Shown here piece after piece: positions 35,455 through 44,078 of a stretch of 64,000 nucleotides of DNA. Position 1 is the first letter of the stretch; every line of letters starts with the position of its first letter. Source of the stretch: an uncultured Monoglobus sp. (GTDB lineage: Bacteria > Bacillota > Clostridia > Monoglobales > Monoglobaceae); NCBI GenBank assembly GCA_947625055.1, contig CANQMT010000001.1, positions 62,001 to 126,000 of the forward strand, written 5' to 3'. The position numbers and the translations under genes were made by a program. The notes below the pieces were generated by a model. That model saw only the letters and a list, made by a program, of their open reading frames with translations, had not been told where the DNA came from and ran no database searches.

Positions 35455-35754
35455 CTAAAAGCTGTTATAAAGCCTCGAAAGGTCCCCGTAACGCCTCTCG
35501 ATGAGATGTCCGGCGTCGATCTCGCGCCTCAGTTCCGCTTTCATGCAGTCAGCCACACTTTCATAATCGACACCGAGCCTCGCAGCGAGCAGACACGCCA
35601 CATTGATCAGGGCGGCTGTGTCACCCGTAAGGCGGGTCAGGGTCTCGCTGTCCGTCTCGGCGCTTATGTCGCCGAAAAGATCGGTAACTTTCTGCAAAAG
35701 CTCCACCTTCAGCAGCTCAACGGTTTTTATGTTATTCGCAATATTTATCTCCAA
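35455..35754 (-). CDS. MazG-like small protein
   Basis: A 99-residue helical protein matching the short clostridial MazG-like family (PF12643-like): KTVELLKVELLQKVTDLFGDI, then LTGDTAALINVACLLAARLG and CMKAELRREIDAG. A metal-binding E-x-x-E/D pattern of true MazG is only partly visible, so enzymatic activity is doubtful. A promoter (35817-35845) serves it alone or with yybS. Cytoplasmic; role unknown. Confidence 0.65.
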   Translation of the reverse strand: MEINIANNIKTVELLKVELLQKVTDLFGDISAETDSETLTRLTGDTAALINVACLLAARLGVDYESVADCMKAELRREIDAGHLIERRYGDLSRLYNSF

Positions 35755-35816
35755 AACACATCACCTTACTAAATGCATATGCCCTCAAACATACGGGCAC
35801 ACCACGCGATGCTATT

Positions 35817-35845
35817 ATTTTACCAAACTTTCACAATGATTTCAA
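35817..35845 (-). promoter_or_regulatory. Promoter of the MazG-like gene
   Basis: Minus strand TTGAAA (35845-35840), 17-base spacer, TAAAAT (35822-35817). The feoA promoter must lie in the rest of this 160-base divergent gap; I see no clear iron box. Confidence 0.7.
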
Positions 35846-35917
35846 GCCCCTTTTGAAAATTATTCGGTGACAATTTTAATTTATAAGGCATAGTATGTAT
35901 AAGAAATGGGGGATTTT

Positions 35918-36196
35918 ATGGGCGCAGAGCGTAAAAAAGGCGTGATACCGCTGAACAGACTGCCGATCGATTCGTCGGCGCTGATCAGCGGAATATCAGA
36001 AAAAGCCGCCGAAAAGACCGAGCTGCTTGTTAACACCGGCTTTGTTCCGGGAGAGCGCGTGACGCCTCTCTTTACCTCTCCCGCGGGGGATCCGACGGCG
36101 TATCTTTTGGGCGGCTGCTTCACTGTGGCGCTGAGGCATGCCGAAGCAGAAAATATTTTAGTCACGGAGGAGAGTTATGAGGATCGAACTATTTAA
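35918..36196 (+). CDS. feoA: FeoA-domain protein
   Basis: A 92-residue small SH3-like FeoA protein, an accessory of ferrous iron uptake. TGFVPGERVTPLFTSPAGDPTAYLLGG is the typical block, and GGCFTVALRHAEAENILV the end strand. ATG 35918 follows GGGGGA; an ATG four codons upstream overlaps the ribosome site. It overlaps feoB by 20 bases, indicating coupled translation. Cytoplasmic partner of FeoB. Confidence 0.85.
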   Translation: MGAERKKGVIPLNRLPIDSSALISGISEKAAEKTELLVNTGFVPGERVTPLFTSPAGDPTAYLLGGCFTVALRHAEAENILVTEESYEDRTI

Positions 36197-38060
36197 AACA
36201 AAAACAGAGAACCGGCGCGTTCGCCGCCTCTATCTTTTGGGCAACCCGAACGTTGGTAAAAGCACTGTTTTTAACGGCATGACGGGGCTTAAACAGCATA
36301 CCGGGAATTGGTCGGGTAAGACGGTGGACGCCGCCGGCGGAAAATATACATACAACGGAATTGAATACTGCCTGACCGACCTTCCCGGAACGCACTCGGT
36401 CGACTCGGATCTTTCCGAGGAAAGAGTGGCCGGCGGCGAAATGCGAAGCGCGGCAAGCGGCGCGGTAACTCTGATCATCGCTGACGCGTCCGCCCTAAAA
36501 AGAGGCGTGGCGCTGGCGCTGGAGTTTATTGAGGAAACTCGCGGCGGCGCGATCCTCTGTGTCAATTTCTGCGACATTGCCGCCGAAAAGGGAATAAATA
36601 TCGACTTCGGTCGTCTCAGCTCACTTTTGGGGATCCCGGTAACGGGAATAACCGCAAAACACGGCGCTGACATAAAGCGTCTCAAAGCGCTGATCGACAA
36701 CGAATTTGATAAGATCATTTCAAGCGTCCCGCAGCGCGGCGAAAAAAGACAGCCCGCGGAGCGGCTCAAAGCCGCGGAGAAAATCGTCTCGGAATGTGTG
36801 AGCGCGCCGAGACTTGAAGGCGGGCTCACGCTCAAGATCGATCGCTTATTGACATCAGGCGCGGTTGGAATTCCGGTCATGATCGCCTTTCTCGGCATGA
36901 TACTCTGGCTGACGATACGCGGAGCCAATTACCCCTCTGAGCTGCTGTCGCGGTTTTTCGGCTTTCTAAAGCCATACATCGCAGCGCCTTTGCAGCATCC
37001 TGCGGTCCCGAGCTTTATCCGCGGCATGATCATGGACGGTGTGTATGACACTGTCACGTGGATAGTTGCGGTCATGCTGCCGCCCATGGCGATATTTTTC
37101 CCGCTCTTTACACTGCTTGAGGACGCCGGCTTTCTGCCGAGGATAGCGTTTAATCTCGACAAATGCTATGCCCGCTGCGGCATGAGCGGAAAACAGTGCC
37201 TGACACAGTGCATGGGTCTTGGCTGCAACGCTGTCGGCGTTTGCGGATGCAGGATAATGCCGGGCGAAAAACAACGCGCCGTTGCGGTCATAACCAACAG
37301 CTTTATCCCGTGCAACGGCCGCTTCGCAATACTGATCTCGCTTTCCGCGATATTTGTGGGCGGCGTCGCGCCCGGAGCGCCGCAAGGTCTCGTGCCGATG
37401 CTGTGCGTGCTGGGCCTTATCTGCCTCGCGGCTGCCGCGACCTGGGGAGTGTCGCGCGTTTTGACAAAAACTCTGTTTAAGGATAACTCGCAGACCTTTG
37501 CGCTTGAACTTCCGGAATACCGCAGGCCCGAGATAATAAAGACGCTCGGCGTCTCACTTGTAAGCAGAACGCTCAGAATAGTCGGCCGCGCCCTTTTGGT
37601 TTCCGCGCCGACCGGCGCGGCGGTGTGGCTCCTGGCGAACATAACGATCGGAGGGCTGCCGCTTCTTACTCATATTTCGCGTTTCTTTGATCCGTTCGGA
37701 AGGTTTATCGGTGTAGACGGATTCATTATCCTCGCTTTTATACTTTCGCTCCCCGCGAACGAGATCACTCTGCCGATCCTGGTGATGGGCTACACCGCTG
37801 CGGGAACAATGACGGACGCCGGAAATCTTGAAACTCTGAGGCAGGTATTTGAGGCGAACGGATGGACGATAGTTACCGCCGTCAATATGATGCTGCTGAC
37901 GCTCTTTCACTGGCCGTGCGCCACGACGCTTATGACGATCTATCATGAGACCAAAAGCCGAAATGTGCTCGCGCTCTCGTTTCTGACTCCGTGTTTTGTC
38001 GGAATAATCTTGTGCCTTTTTGTCAAATGGTCGTCGGTTTTGTTAAAGCTCATAATATAA
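36177..38060 (+). CDS. feoB: Ferrous iron transporter FeoB
   Basis: A 627-residue Fe(II) transporter: an N-terminal G domain (G1 GNPNVGKST, G2 region TGNWSGKTVD, G3 DLPGTHS) followed by about 8-10 membrane helices with the Gate motifs (FIPCNGRFAI and GLGCNAVGVCG). The canonical G4 NxxD is seen only as CVNFCDIA, suggesting relaxed guanine recognition. Shorter than the E. coli FeoB of 773 residues but usual in clostridia. Strong GGAGGAG site. It transports iron across the plasma membrane. Confidence 0.95.
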   Translation: MRIELFKTKTENRRVRRLYLLGNPNVGKSTVFNGMTGLKQHTGNWSGKTVDAAGGKYTYNGIEYCLTDLPGTHSVDSDLSEERVAGGEMRSAASGAVTLIIADASALKRGVALALEFIEETRGGAILCVNFCDIAAEKGINIDFGRLSSLLGIPVTGITAKHGADIKRLKALIDNEFDKIISSVPQRGEKRQPAERLKAAEKIVSECVSAPRLEGGLTLKIDRLLTSGAVGIPVMIAFLGMILWLTIRGANYPSELLSRFFGFLKPYIAAPLQHPAVPSFIRGMIMDGVYDTVTWIVAVMLPPMAIFFPLFTLLEDAGFLPRIAFNLDKCYARCGMSGKQCLTQCMGLGCNAVGVCGCRIMPGEKQRAVAVITNSFIPCNGRFAILISLSAIFVGGVAPGAPQGLVPMLCVLGLICLAAAATWGVSRVLTKTLFKDNSQTFALELPEYRRPEIIKTLGVSLVSRTLRIVGRALLVSAPTGAAVWLLANITIGGLPLLTHISRFFDPFGRFIGVDGFIILAFILSLPANEITLPILVMGYTAAGTMTDAGNLETLRQVFEANGWTIVTAVNMMLLTLFHWPCATTLMTIYHETKSRNVLALSFLTPCFVGIILCLFVKWSSVLLKLII

Positions 38061-38147
38061 ATTTTAACTTATAGTGTAAAAATTGAACATAAACGTCAAA
38101 TTTAAAATATTATTTTAGTTAAATCTGCAAAAAAATTGGCAAAAATA

Positions 38148-38176
38148 TTGACATATGAAATGTGTTGGGGTATACT
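38148..38176 (+). promoter_or_regulatory. Promoter of the SCP2-like gene
   Basis: TTGACA (38148-38153), 17 bases, TATACT (38171-38176), with AAAGGTG ribosome site shortly before the start. Confidence 0.85.
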
Positions 38177-38222
38177 TGTTTTAAAAATAAAACAAAATCT
38201 TGAAAAAGAAAGGTGATTTTTA

Positions 38223-38735
38223 ATGACTTTTGAACAGGCCGTTGGCAGAGTACAGGCGATCATGGAAAACGCCAGCGTAGAGAAAATCGGTAACGTTGCG
38301 GTTCAGATCCAGTTCACAAACAGCGACTGCAAGGGTATTATGTATATCTCGACCAAGACGGGCGTACTTGACGTTCAGGGATATGATTACTATGATTGCG
38401 ACGCGGCTGTGGAACTGATCTACGGCGACCTCAGCAAGGTCCTGACAGGAAAGCTCAGCGCCGCCAACGCAATCGCAAGAGGCGATATCGTTGTTTCCGG
38501 CAACCCCGACGCTTTCTTGGCTCTCGCCGGCTGCGCTAAGAAAGCGCCCGCGAAAAAGCCCGCTCCCAAGAAGGCTCCCGTTAAGAAGGAAGCCGCGAAG
38601 CCCGCTCCCAAAAAGGCTTGCGCAAAAAAGGAATGTGAACCCAAAGCCGAGGCTAAATCCGCCGCGAAGCCCGCTCCCAAATCTGCGGCAAAACCCGCTG
38701 CGAAAAAGACCTCAGCTAAAAAGTCCGTCAAGTAG
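38223..38735 (+). CDS. SCP2-like lipid-binding-fold protein with Lys/Ala/Pro-rich tail
   Basis: A 170-residue two-part protein. Residues 1-98 resemble an SCP2 sterol-carrier domain (TFEQAVGRVQAIMENA, KGIMYISTKTGVLDVQGYDY, LTGKLSAANAIARGDIVVSG). Residues 105-170 are a low-complexity KKAPAKKPAPKKA tail of Lys, Ala and Pro, like the C-terminal tails of histone H1-like bacterial proteins, with two extra cysteines. The tail should be strongly basic and could bind DNA, RNA or polyanions. It has its own strong promoter and terminator. No neighbour links it to a pathway. Confidence 0.8.
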   Translation: MTFEQAVGRVQAIMENASVEKIGNVAVQIQFTNSDCKGIMYISTKTGVLDVQGYDYYDCDAAVELIYGDLSKVLTGKLSAANAIARGDIVVSGNPDAFLALAGCAKKAPAKKPAPKKAPVKKEAAKPAPKKACAKKECEPKAEAKSAAKPAPKSAAKPAAKKTSAKKSVK

Positions 38736-38786
38736 TTTTTGACGCCCGGTAATTGCAGATTTTGATTAATATATGACATTATAACA

Positions 38787-38816
38787 AAAACCCGCGGAGA
38801 GATCCGCGGGTAATTT
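38787..38816 (+). terminator. Bidirectional terminator
   Basis: Stem CCCGCGGA / TCCGCGGG with a GAGA loop (38791-38810), A-rich before and TAATTTTG after. It serves the SCP2-like gene and the convergent gene at 38828. Confidence 0.8.
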
Positions 38817-38827
38817 TGTTCGGTGAA

Positions 38828-39100
38828 TTAGCTGTTTTTAAGCTTTATGATCCGCACACTGTTGGATAAAGGTTCAAATTCGTCGCTCGTGACCTTCGCC
38901 TCGTTGGGATGTATTGTCAGTTCGCGCTCCTCCTCCGTATTCTCATTAAACTCGTTAATGAGCAGGGAGATCTCTCGCTTCATCTCAGCTATACGGCTCA
39001 ATGTGCCGCTTCTCAGTGCGTCGGGATCGCGGCGCAGATCTTCGCGGACCGCCCTTCCGCTTCTTCGCTCTGAAAATACATTAACTGCTGCAGCTCTCAT
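38828..39100 (-). CDS. Unknown small charged protein
   Basis: A 90-residue protein I do not recognise: RSGRAVREDLRRDPDALRSG, a helix RIAEMKREISLLINEFNEN, and an acidic, polar C-terminus. I chose ATG 39100 (MRAAAVNVFSE), with AGGAG eight bases before it; an in-frame ATG upstream at 39256 has no ribosome site and gives an atypical basic extension. It has no signal peptide or membrane helix. Confidence 0.6.
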   Translation of the reverse strand: MRAAAVNVFSERRSGRAVREDLRRDPDALRSGTLSRIAEMKREISLLINEFNENTEEERELTIHPNEAKVTSDEFEPLSNSVRIIKLKNS

Positions 39101-39369
39101 GCTAACACTCCTAAATTCGGTTTTTAACCAATTTGCCTTAAATATTAATTTTACGTTGTGCAGCAATGAATTTGAAACATCATTGTAACACTTTTGTAAC
39201 ATTATAGCACGGTTACATAAATTTGTCAAGCCTTTTTTACAAACTTTTTTCGGCAAAAACCGCGTTTTTTCGGGCTGTTTGGTTTATGATATGATTATAT
39301 CACACATCCAATACAAAAAATTGCACACAAAAATAAAAAATTTATTTTCCGAAAAAATCAAAAAAACTC

Positions 39370-39398
39370 TTGACAAACAAATCCTGCTGTTGTATAAT
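39370..39398 (+). promoter_or_regulatory. Promoter of tRNA-Leu
   Basis: TTGACA (39370-39375), 17 bases, TATAAT (39393-39398), 25 bases before the tRNA. Confidence 0.9.
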
Positions 39399-39423
39399 TT
39401 AAAAGTCGTGTTAAGCGGCATAC

Positions 39424-39510
39424 GCGGATATGGCGGAATTGGCAGACGCGCATGGTTCAGGTCCATGTGAGAGCAATCTCATGGAGGTTCAAGTCCTCTT
39501 ATCCGCACCA
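39424..39510 (+). tRNA. tRNA-Leu (anticodon CAG)
   Basis: An 87-base type II tRNA with the acceptor stem GCGGATA / TATCCGC, anticodon stem CATGG / CCATG, loop TTCAGGT, hence anticodon CAG. A long variable arm (TGAGAGCAATCTCA) is typical of leucine. The T arm has GAGG-TTCAAGT-CCTC, discriminator A, and the CCA end is encoded. A prophage fragment begins directly downstream. Confidence 0.97.
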
Positions 39511-39518
39511 AATTCAGC

Positions 39519-39546
39519 AAAACCCACGCTATGACGTGGGTTTTAT
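39519..39546 (+). terminator. Terminator after tRNA-Leu
   Basis: Perfect stem AAAACCCACG / CGTGGGTTTT with a 6-base loop, then TTATTTG. Confidence 0.85.
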
Positions 39547-39645
39547 TTGTATTACACGATTTTTACGCGATTTTATATCGAGAAATGCTTAGAAAATGGA
39601 AAAGTGGAGCCGTTTGTGCGGATCCGCTTTTTTGCCCGCTCGGGG

Positions 39646-39978
39646 CTATGTCTTATATCTTATCCGCTTCGAACTGTTATTGAGCTTTTCCGCGCTCATC
39701 TGCTTGTCAAACTCCGCCTGCTGTCTCTTGTTCTCGTTCTGAAGGTCCGTGATCTTCTTATTAAGCCCCTCAACGTCAACGTCTTTAAGACCATCGAGCT
39801 GGCCGCTGAGCGTCGCGTTCATCTTTTTCTGCTGCTTGAGGCTGTTGTTCACCTCATCAAACCGCTCCTTCGGGATATACGCGCCGCTTATGTGAGACTG
39901 CACCCTCTCAACGATCTTGTCGACCGTCTCCTCGGCAATCCCAAACTCCGTTAAATTCAAACTGCTTTTTAAACTCAT
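39646..39978 (-). pseudogene. Phage GP20-like scaffold protein, truncated
   Basis: A 110-residue coding stretch starting MSLKSSLNLTEFGIAEETVD, then VERVQSHISGAYIPKERFDEVN and a coiled coil (LNKKITDLQNENKRQQAEFDK). This is the N-terminal half of phage minor structural or scaffold protein GP20, normally about 180-200 residues. After residue 100 the sequence becomes unlike the family and stops about 100 bases from the tRNA terminator, so the 3' part was lost. CAAACAT and AAAGGAG precede the ATG. Probably not functional. Confidence 0.8.
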
Positions 39979-40201
39979 GTTTGTTTGCTCCTTTCAAAAC
40001 TACATTTTTTAACGCGGTATTGTCCGCGCCTGTCCGTCTTGCGTTTAACGCCCGCAATACCAAACGGCGATATATTTAATTAATTTTTTGCATAATAAAA
40101 TCCCCGAAAATCGAGGCATGTATTCAGTTGTTCGGTTATTCCGAATTACTCGACATAAAATAAACACCCATTTTCATAGGTGCTTATCAAATTATTTTTA
40201 A

Positions 40202-40462
40202 TCAGCTATAGTCGGTTATTATTATTTTATCGCACAAATCAGATAACGGTACATTCCCAATTTTATATCCACTTATCACTTCGTATGCTGTTGGATAATA
40301 AGTTAATGGGTCTTTCGATGTATCGTGAGTAGCCTCGCCAATTCCAATTCCCTGTTTACACCAAGTGAAAATACCATAATGCCGTCCATTAACGTCAAAC
40401 AAAATATCTCTTCCGTTTTCAATTTTCTTAATTAAATCATTCTTCGTCATGGTAATTTTCAC
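40202..40462 (-). CDS. Small phage-associated protein, possibly immunity-like
   Basis: An 86-residue protein: MTKNDLIKKIENGRDILFDV at the start, a beta-rich middle (YGIFTWCKQGIGIGEATHD), and LSDLCDKIIITDYS at the end. It has the look of small proteins that follow phage minor head genes with a nuclease- or toxin-like C-terminus, where they may act as immunity partners; this is inference from position. Its start overlaps the end of the decayed head gene by 25 bases. It is still open, unlike its neighbours. Confidence 0.6.
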   Translation of the reverse strand: MKITMTKNDLIKKIENGRDILFDVNGRHYGIFTWCKQGIGIGEATHDTSKDPLTYYPTAYEVISGYKIGNVPLSDLCDKIIITDYS

Positions 40463-40985
40463 CTCGCTTAATTATATCGCTATTTTCAGCTAATTCTTCT
40501 TTTGTCAATGGAAGTGGCTTGCTATGCGGATTTTTCTTTGAATGGTCGAATATGTGCTAGTGCGCTCCCGTGGGATGTGTGTGGGGAAATCCGTGATCAT
40601 TTACATCAAAGTCCACGGTTGCCTTCCCGTCCGATCCGTATTTGCGTCGTTGTAAAACTTTTCCGTCATCGTCTGTTTTATCAACTGTCGTATTCGATTT
40701 TCCTTTTATGAGCAAACCATTAGGCAATTCACTGTTCTTTATCTTTATTATACCACTTTTGACAGATTTTGCAAAAGGTTTTTCGGTTTTTACAAGGGGT
40801 TTTTCGGCACATTTTCCTTGCCCAGAACCTTTTTATACCGCTCGTACTGTTCTTTATCGGTCTTGCGGTTCTTATCCATCTTGCTTTGCCTTACAAATGC
40901 CGCGCGTTCCTCGCTGTCGAGGCTCTCGTGCCATACCGCGAGATATGATACCTCGCGCTCATGTTTTCAAGCTCCTTATTTTGTA
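40438..40985 (-). pseudogene. Phage minor head protein, C-terminal remnant
   Basis: Reading all minus-strand frames gives continuous phage-like protein interrupted by lesions. One frame has LAVWHESLDSEERAAFVRQS and ERYKKVLGKENVPK (40969-40790, ending in TAA). Another has SELPNGLLIKGK, KVLQRRKYGSDGKATVDFDV, then an in-frame TAG where a Lys codon is expected (before HIFDHSKKNP), and ends SDIIKRGENYHDEE. A further frameshift separates KELENM from EREVSY at the 5' end. The sequence resembles SPP1 gp7-type minor head proteins with a toxin-like C-terminal domain. At least two frameshifts and one stop show that it is dead. Confidence 0.78.
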
Positions 40986-41023
40986 AAAGACGGGTTTTAC
41001 ATTGCAAATGACCATTCACACAC

Positions 41024-41052
41024 TTGACAATATGACAAAATTCAAGTATAAT
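41024..41052 (+). promoter_or_regulatory. Promoter of the acyltransferase gene
   Basis: TTGACA (41024-41029), 17 bases, TATAAT (41047-41052). Confidence 0.88.
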
Positions 41053-41120
41053 TATCGTGTTTTGTTAGATTTTTCCGCAAATGAATTAAAACAAAAAGGA
41101 TATCAAAGGGGCGTGTTTAT

Positions 41121-42200
41121 GTGAAAAAGAGGTTAGTATCGCTCGACATGGCAAAAGGGATCGGAATAATCCTCGTTATGCTGATGCATTGTTTATCCTC
41201 GCCGATTCTGAGAACAGTTACAATATATGTTTTTGGCTCGCTTATGTTTATATTCTTTTTTATCACGGGTTATAATTACAAGCCGGGTAAAAGAAGTATA
41301 AGACAAAGCATAAAACAAAGAGCAAAGCAGATTGTGATACCGTTTTATTTGTATTCGGCCGTCATAATAGCAATCAGCGCTTTAATATTCATTGCAACGG
41401 GCGAACAGGCGCCGCAGGATATTCTATACGACACAATTAAGTATTACTGTGGAATAACCACTCATAACATGGAAATATTGCTCGGTCCGTTATGGTTCCT
41501 TCCCACAATGTTTCTGTCGAGTGTTGTGTTTTTCTTTATTGTAGACTTTTCGCTCGGATCAATAAAGCGAATGGTTCCGATAATTTTAGCGCTTACTTCC
41601 ATTTCCGCGCTTACCATAGGATATACCACGGCGGTTCCGTGGAGGCTTCCTCTGGTGCCGGTGTGTACGGCGGTTATGTTAACCGGCGCTTATGCGGGAC
41701 AGAAACAATTTTTCGCAAACCCGCCCTTTAAGGGTACGAAGCTTGTGCTTTCCGTTTTGGGATCTGCGGCGTTATATATTGTTTTGACGGTTATATTCGG
41801 AAACACAAGACTTATATCTACGGGTATATTGGGCAAATACGGCGGATGGAGTGTATTTACGGCGTTTGTTATCGCTCTGGTGCAGATTTACGCACTCGTA
41901 TTCGGCTGCGAGCTGATGTCAAGGTCAAAGACGCTCGCAAAGATTTTCGGCTGGTTTGGAGTACATTCTTTGCAGATCCTTGTGACGCATCTTGCTTTCG
42001 CATATTATATTTCGAAGATCACGGGATGGCCGTACGGCACAAAAAATTTTCCGGGCGGAATGGGAAGCGTGAAAATGGATTTGCAAAATTTCGCGCTATG
42101 TCTTGTAATGATAGGGCTGATTGTTTGCTGGCTCCTCGCGTGGGATAAGGTAAAAGAAAAATTTAAAGCAAAGCGTAATCACGATACTATAACAAGCTGA
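41121..42200 (+). CDS. Membrane acyltransferase (acyltransferase 3 family)
   Basis: A 359-residue protein with about ten membrane helices of the OafA/WcaK-like acyltransferase 3 family, which O-acetylates surface sugars or lipids. The N-terminal block RLVSLDMAKGIGIILVMLMHC carries the family's D-x-x-K/R-G-I and conserved His; a second charged patch is RQSIKQRAKQIVIPFYLYS. It starts with GTG after AAAGGGG. It is a single gene with its own promoter and terminator. The acceptor is unknown. Confidence 0.82.
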   Translation: MKKRLVSLDMAKGIGIILVMLMHCLSSPILRTVTIYVFGSLMFIFFFITGYNYKPGKRSIRQSIKQRAKQIVIPFYLYSAVIIAISALIFIATGEQAPQDILYDTIKYYCGITTHNMEILLGPLWFLPTMFLSSVVFFFIVDFSLGSIKRMVPIILALTSISALTIGYTTAVPWRLPLVPVCTAVMLTGAYAGQKQFFANPPFKGTKLVLSVLGSAALYIVLTVIFGNTRLISTGILGKYGGWSVFTAFVIALVQIYALVFGCELMSRSKTLAKIFGWFGVHSLQILVTHLAFAYYISKITGWPYGTKNFPGGMGSVKMDLQNFALCLVMIGLIVCWLLAWDKVKEKFKAKRNHDTITS

Positions 42201-42216
42201 CGGTGTCGGCGCCAAT

Positions 42217-42247
42217 TAAAAACGGTCGGGACTCCCGACCGTTTTTA
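42217..42247 (+). terminator. Bidirectional terminator
   Basis: Perfect stem ACGGTCGGG / CCCGACCGT with a 3-base loop flanked by AAAA and TTTT; serves the acyltransferase and the convergent MATE fusion gene. Confidence 0.85.
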
Positions 42248-42304
42248 TCTTATTTGTACGATTTCACCGATATTATATCAACCCATGTATTGACGCCGCA
42301 GTAT

Positions 42305-44077
42305 TTATTTATCAAATTTATTTTTGTCAATGACAATTATGGTATTATTTAATCCAAGCGCCCTGCGGTATTCTATTTTACTCGCAAGGTGGGATATAAG
42401 ATATATACCCAGTTTTTCATCATTTTCAGCCGGATTTTCATGAATATAGCGCACAGGATCAAACTCTCTGCCGTTATCACGCATACGCACTATTATTGAA
42501 TTATCCTTGTTTAAAATCATAATATCAAACCACTTTTTCTCACCCGGTGAAAAAGCGTGGCGGACGATATTTCCCGCCATTTCTTCTATGGAAAGTCCAA
42601 GCAAATTAAGCGTGTGGGTATCTATATCCGTTATCTGTGCGGTGTTCGTTATTTTTTCGGAAAGCTTTAAAACTTCATCCAAATCGTTGCCTATGGAAAC
42701 ATCCCAACGCTGCTTTCCCTGCGCTCCAAAATCTTTTCCGAGCATCATAAAATCGGAAAGCTCGGGCAGCACTTTTTTGCTTCGGCACAGCACGAATATG
42801 TAAAGAGTAATCGCGGTCAAAACCTCTCCGATCAAGAACGCGAACCACACGCCGTTGCTTCCGAACGGGCGAACCAGCGCAAGAGCCGCCAGCACTGCAT
42901 AGACAAACGACTCCAAGATACAAATCATGGTTGCCGTACTGCTTTTTCTTGTGCTTTGATAAAAGTTCATCCAAACCAGGTTAAATAGCTGAACGGGCAT
43001 ACTGACAGCAAACACGCGAACAGCGACTATCGCCATGCCAAGTGTTTCCTGGTCTGTTACTCCCAGCAGCTTTGCGAACAGCGGCGCTATTATCAGCAAC
43101 ACCACGGCTGCGATGCCGCTAAGCAGCATTCCTATTTTCAACGTCGTCCGTACAGTACTTTTAAGGGCAACCGGATCCTCTTCACCGAAAAACATTCCGG
43201 CGACCGGCAGCAGCGCCTGACCCACTCCCATAGTAACCGCTCCGATGATATTATATGCCTGAGTTCTGACATTAAGCGCGGCCACGGCTCCGACTCCCAC
43301 GACTGCGACTAACAGGTTATTAAATATTGCTGTTTCAAACGTTACGCAGACGCGGCTGATTGCAGTTGGCGCTCCCGAGGCGGTTATTGCTTTTAATTCG
43401 GTTATGAGCCTCTTCGGTACGGTAAAGCGCAGGGCGCGCTTTTTTTTCATAAAATGAGTCAGCGCTACCGCTACAGCCAGAAAATAGCTGATCGTTGTGG
43501 CAAGGGCCATGCCGAACATTCCTTGGTGAAAAACCAATACCATCATCAGATCCAGGATAATATCCATCGCGGACATAACTCCCATGGAGATCAGCGGCAT
43601 TTTTGCCGAACCGTCTATTTTTACAAATCCGGTCAGCGTCGGCAGCATGATTGTCGGAACAGCGCCAAGAAAATAACCGCGCAAATAATCGACCGTCGGT
43701 TTGACAAGCTCGTCTCGCGCTCCGAGCGCAACAGCGATCTGCGGTGCGAACGTCACACCGATGACCGTTAGTATTCCACCCACAATTATCGTATATGTTA
43801 TTCCTACGGAAAAAACACGGTTCAGTCGATCCGTATCGCCGCATCCGACAGCCTGAGCCGCCTGAGCGGTTCCTCCGGAAGAGGATATGTTTCCGACCAT
43901 TGAAAATATCAAGCTTATCGGTCCGACTATTCCCATCGCGCCAAGAGCGTTTGTTCCGAGGAAATGACCGACAACAATATTATCGATGAGCATACCTGCC
44001 GTGACAGCCAGCGCTGTCAGGATTGATACAAATAAAAATGATTGATATACCTTTTTTACCACATAATCGTTATTCAT
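42305..44077 (-). CDS. MATE transporter fused to a C-terminal HATPase (anti-sigma kinase-like) domain
   Basis: A 590-residue fusion. Residues 1-445 are a 12-helix MATE efflux transporter (ALAVTAGMLIDNIVVGHFLG, IISAMDIILDLMMVL-like repeats). Residues 455-590 are a GHKL ATPase of the SpoIIAB/RsbW type: N box SIEEMAGNIVRHAF, G1 MRDNGREFDP, and the glycine lid KLGIYLIS. The Glu of the N box and the DxG are intact, so ATP binding is likely. The fusion suggests that transport and a phospho-switch are physically linked. It is coupled to the upstream APH-like kinase (stop and start nearly touch). The substrate is unknown. Confidence 0.87.
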   Translation of the reverse strand: MNNDYVVKKVYQSFLFVSILTALAVTAGMLIDNIVVGHFLGTNALGAMGIVGPISLIFSMVGNISSSGGTAQAAQAVGCGDTDRLNRVFSVGITYTIIVGGILTVIGVTFAPQIAVALGARDELVKPTVDYLRGYFLGAVPTIMLPTLTGFVKIDGSAKMPLISMGVMSAMDIILDLMMVLVFHQGMFGMALATTISYFLAVAVALTHFMKKKRALRFTVPKRLITELKAITASGAPTAISRVCVTFETAIFNNLLVAVVGVGAVAALNVRTQAYNIIGAVTMGVGQALLPVAGMFFGEEDPVALKSTVRTTLKIGMLLSGIAAVVLLIIAPLFAKLLGVTDQETLGMAIVAVRVFAVSMPVQLFNLVWMNFYQSTRKSSTATMICILESFVYAVLAALALVRPFGSNGVWFAFLIGEVLTAITLYIFVLCRSKKVLPELSDFMMLGKDFGAQGKQRWDVSIGNDLDEVLKLSEKITNTAQITDIDTHTLNLLGLSIEEMAGNIVRHAFSPGEKKWFDIMILNKDNSIIVRMRDNGREFDPVRYIHENPAENDEKLGIYLISHLASKIEYRRALGLNNTIIVIDKNKFDK

Positions 44078-44078
44078 A

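Larger units (their letters stand above)
39547..40985 (-). mobile_element. Decayed prophage fragment (head-gene cluster)
   Basis: Next to tRNA-Leu, on the minus strand, lie remains of a minor head protein gene, a small companion gene and the start of a GP20-type scaffold gene, in normal tailed-phage order. The minor head gene has frameshifts and an in-frame stop. No integrase, terminase, portal or attachment repeat remains. tRNA genes are common phage integration sites, which explains the location. Confidence 0.8.

Noticed and set aside
39547-39645. Phage attachment repeat of the tRNA end
   Set aside because: I looked for a second copy of the tRNA 3' end downstream and found only a short GCGGAT match, not enough for an att site.
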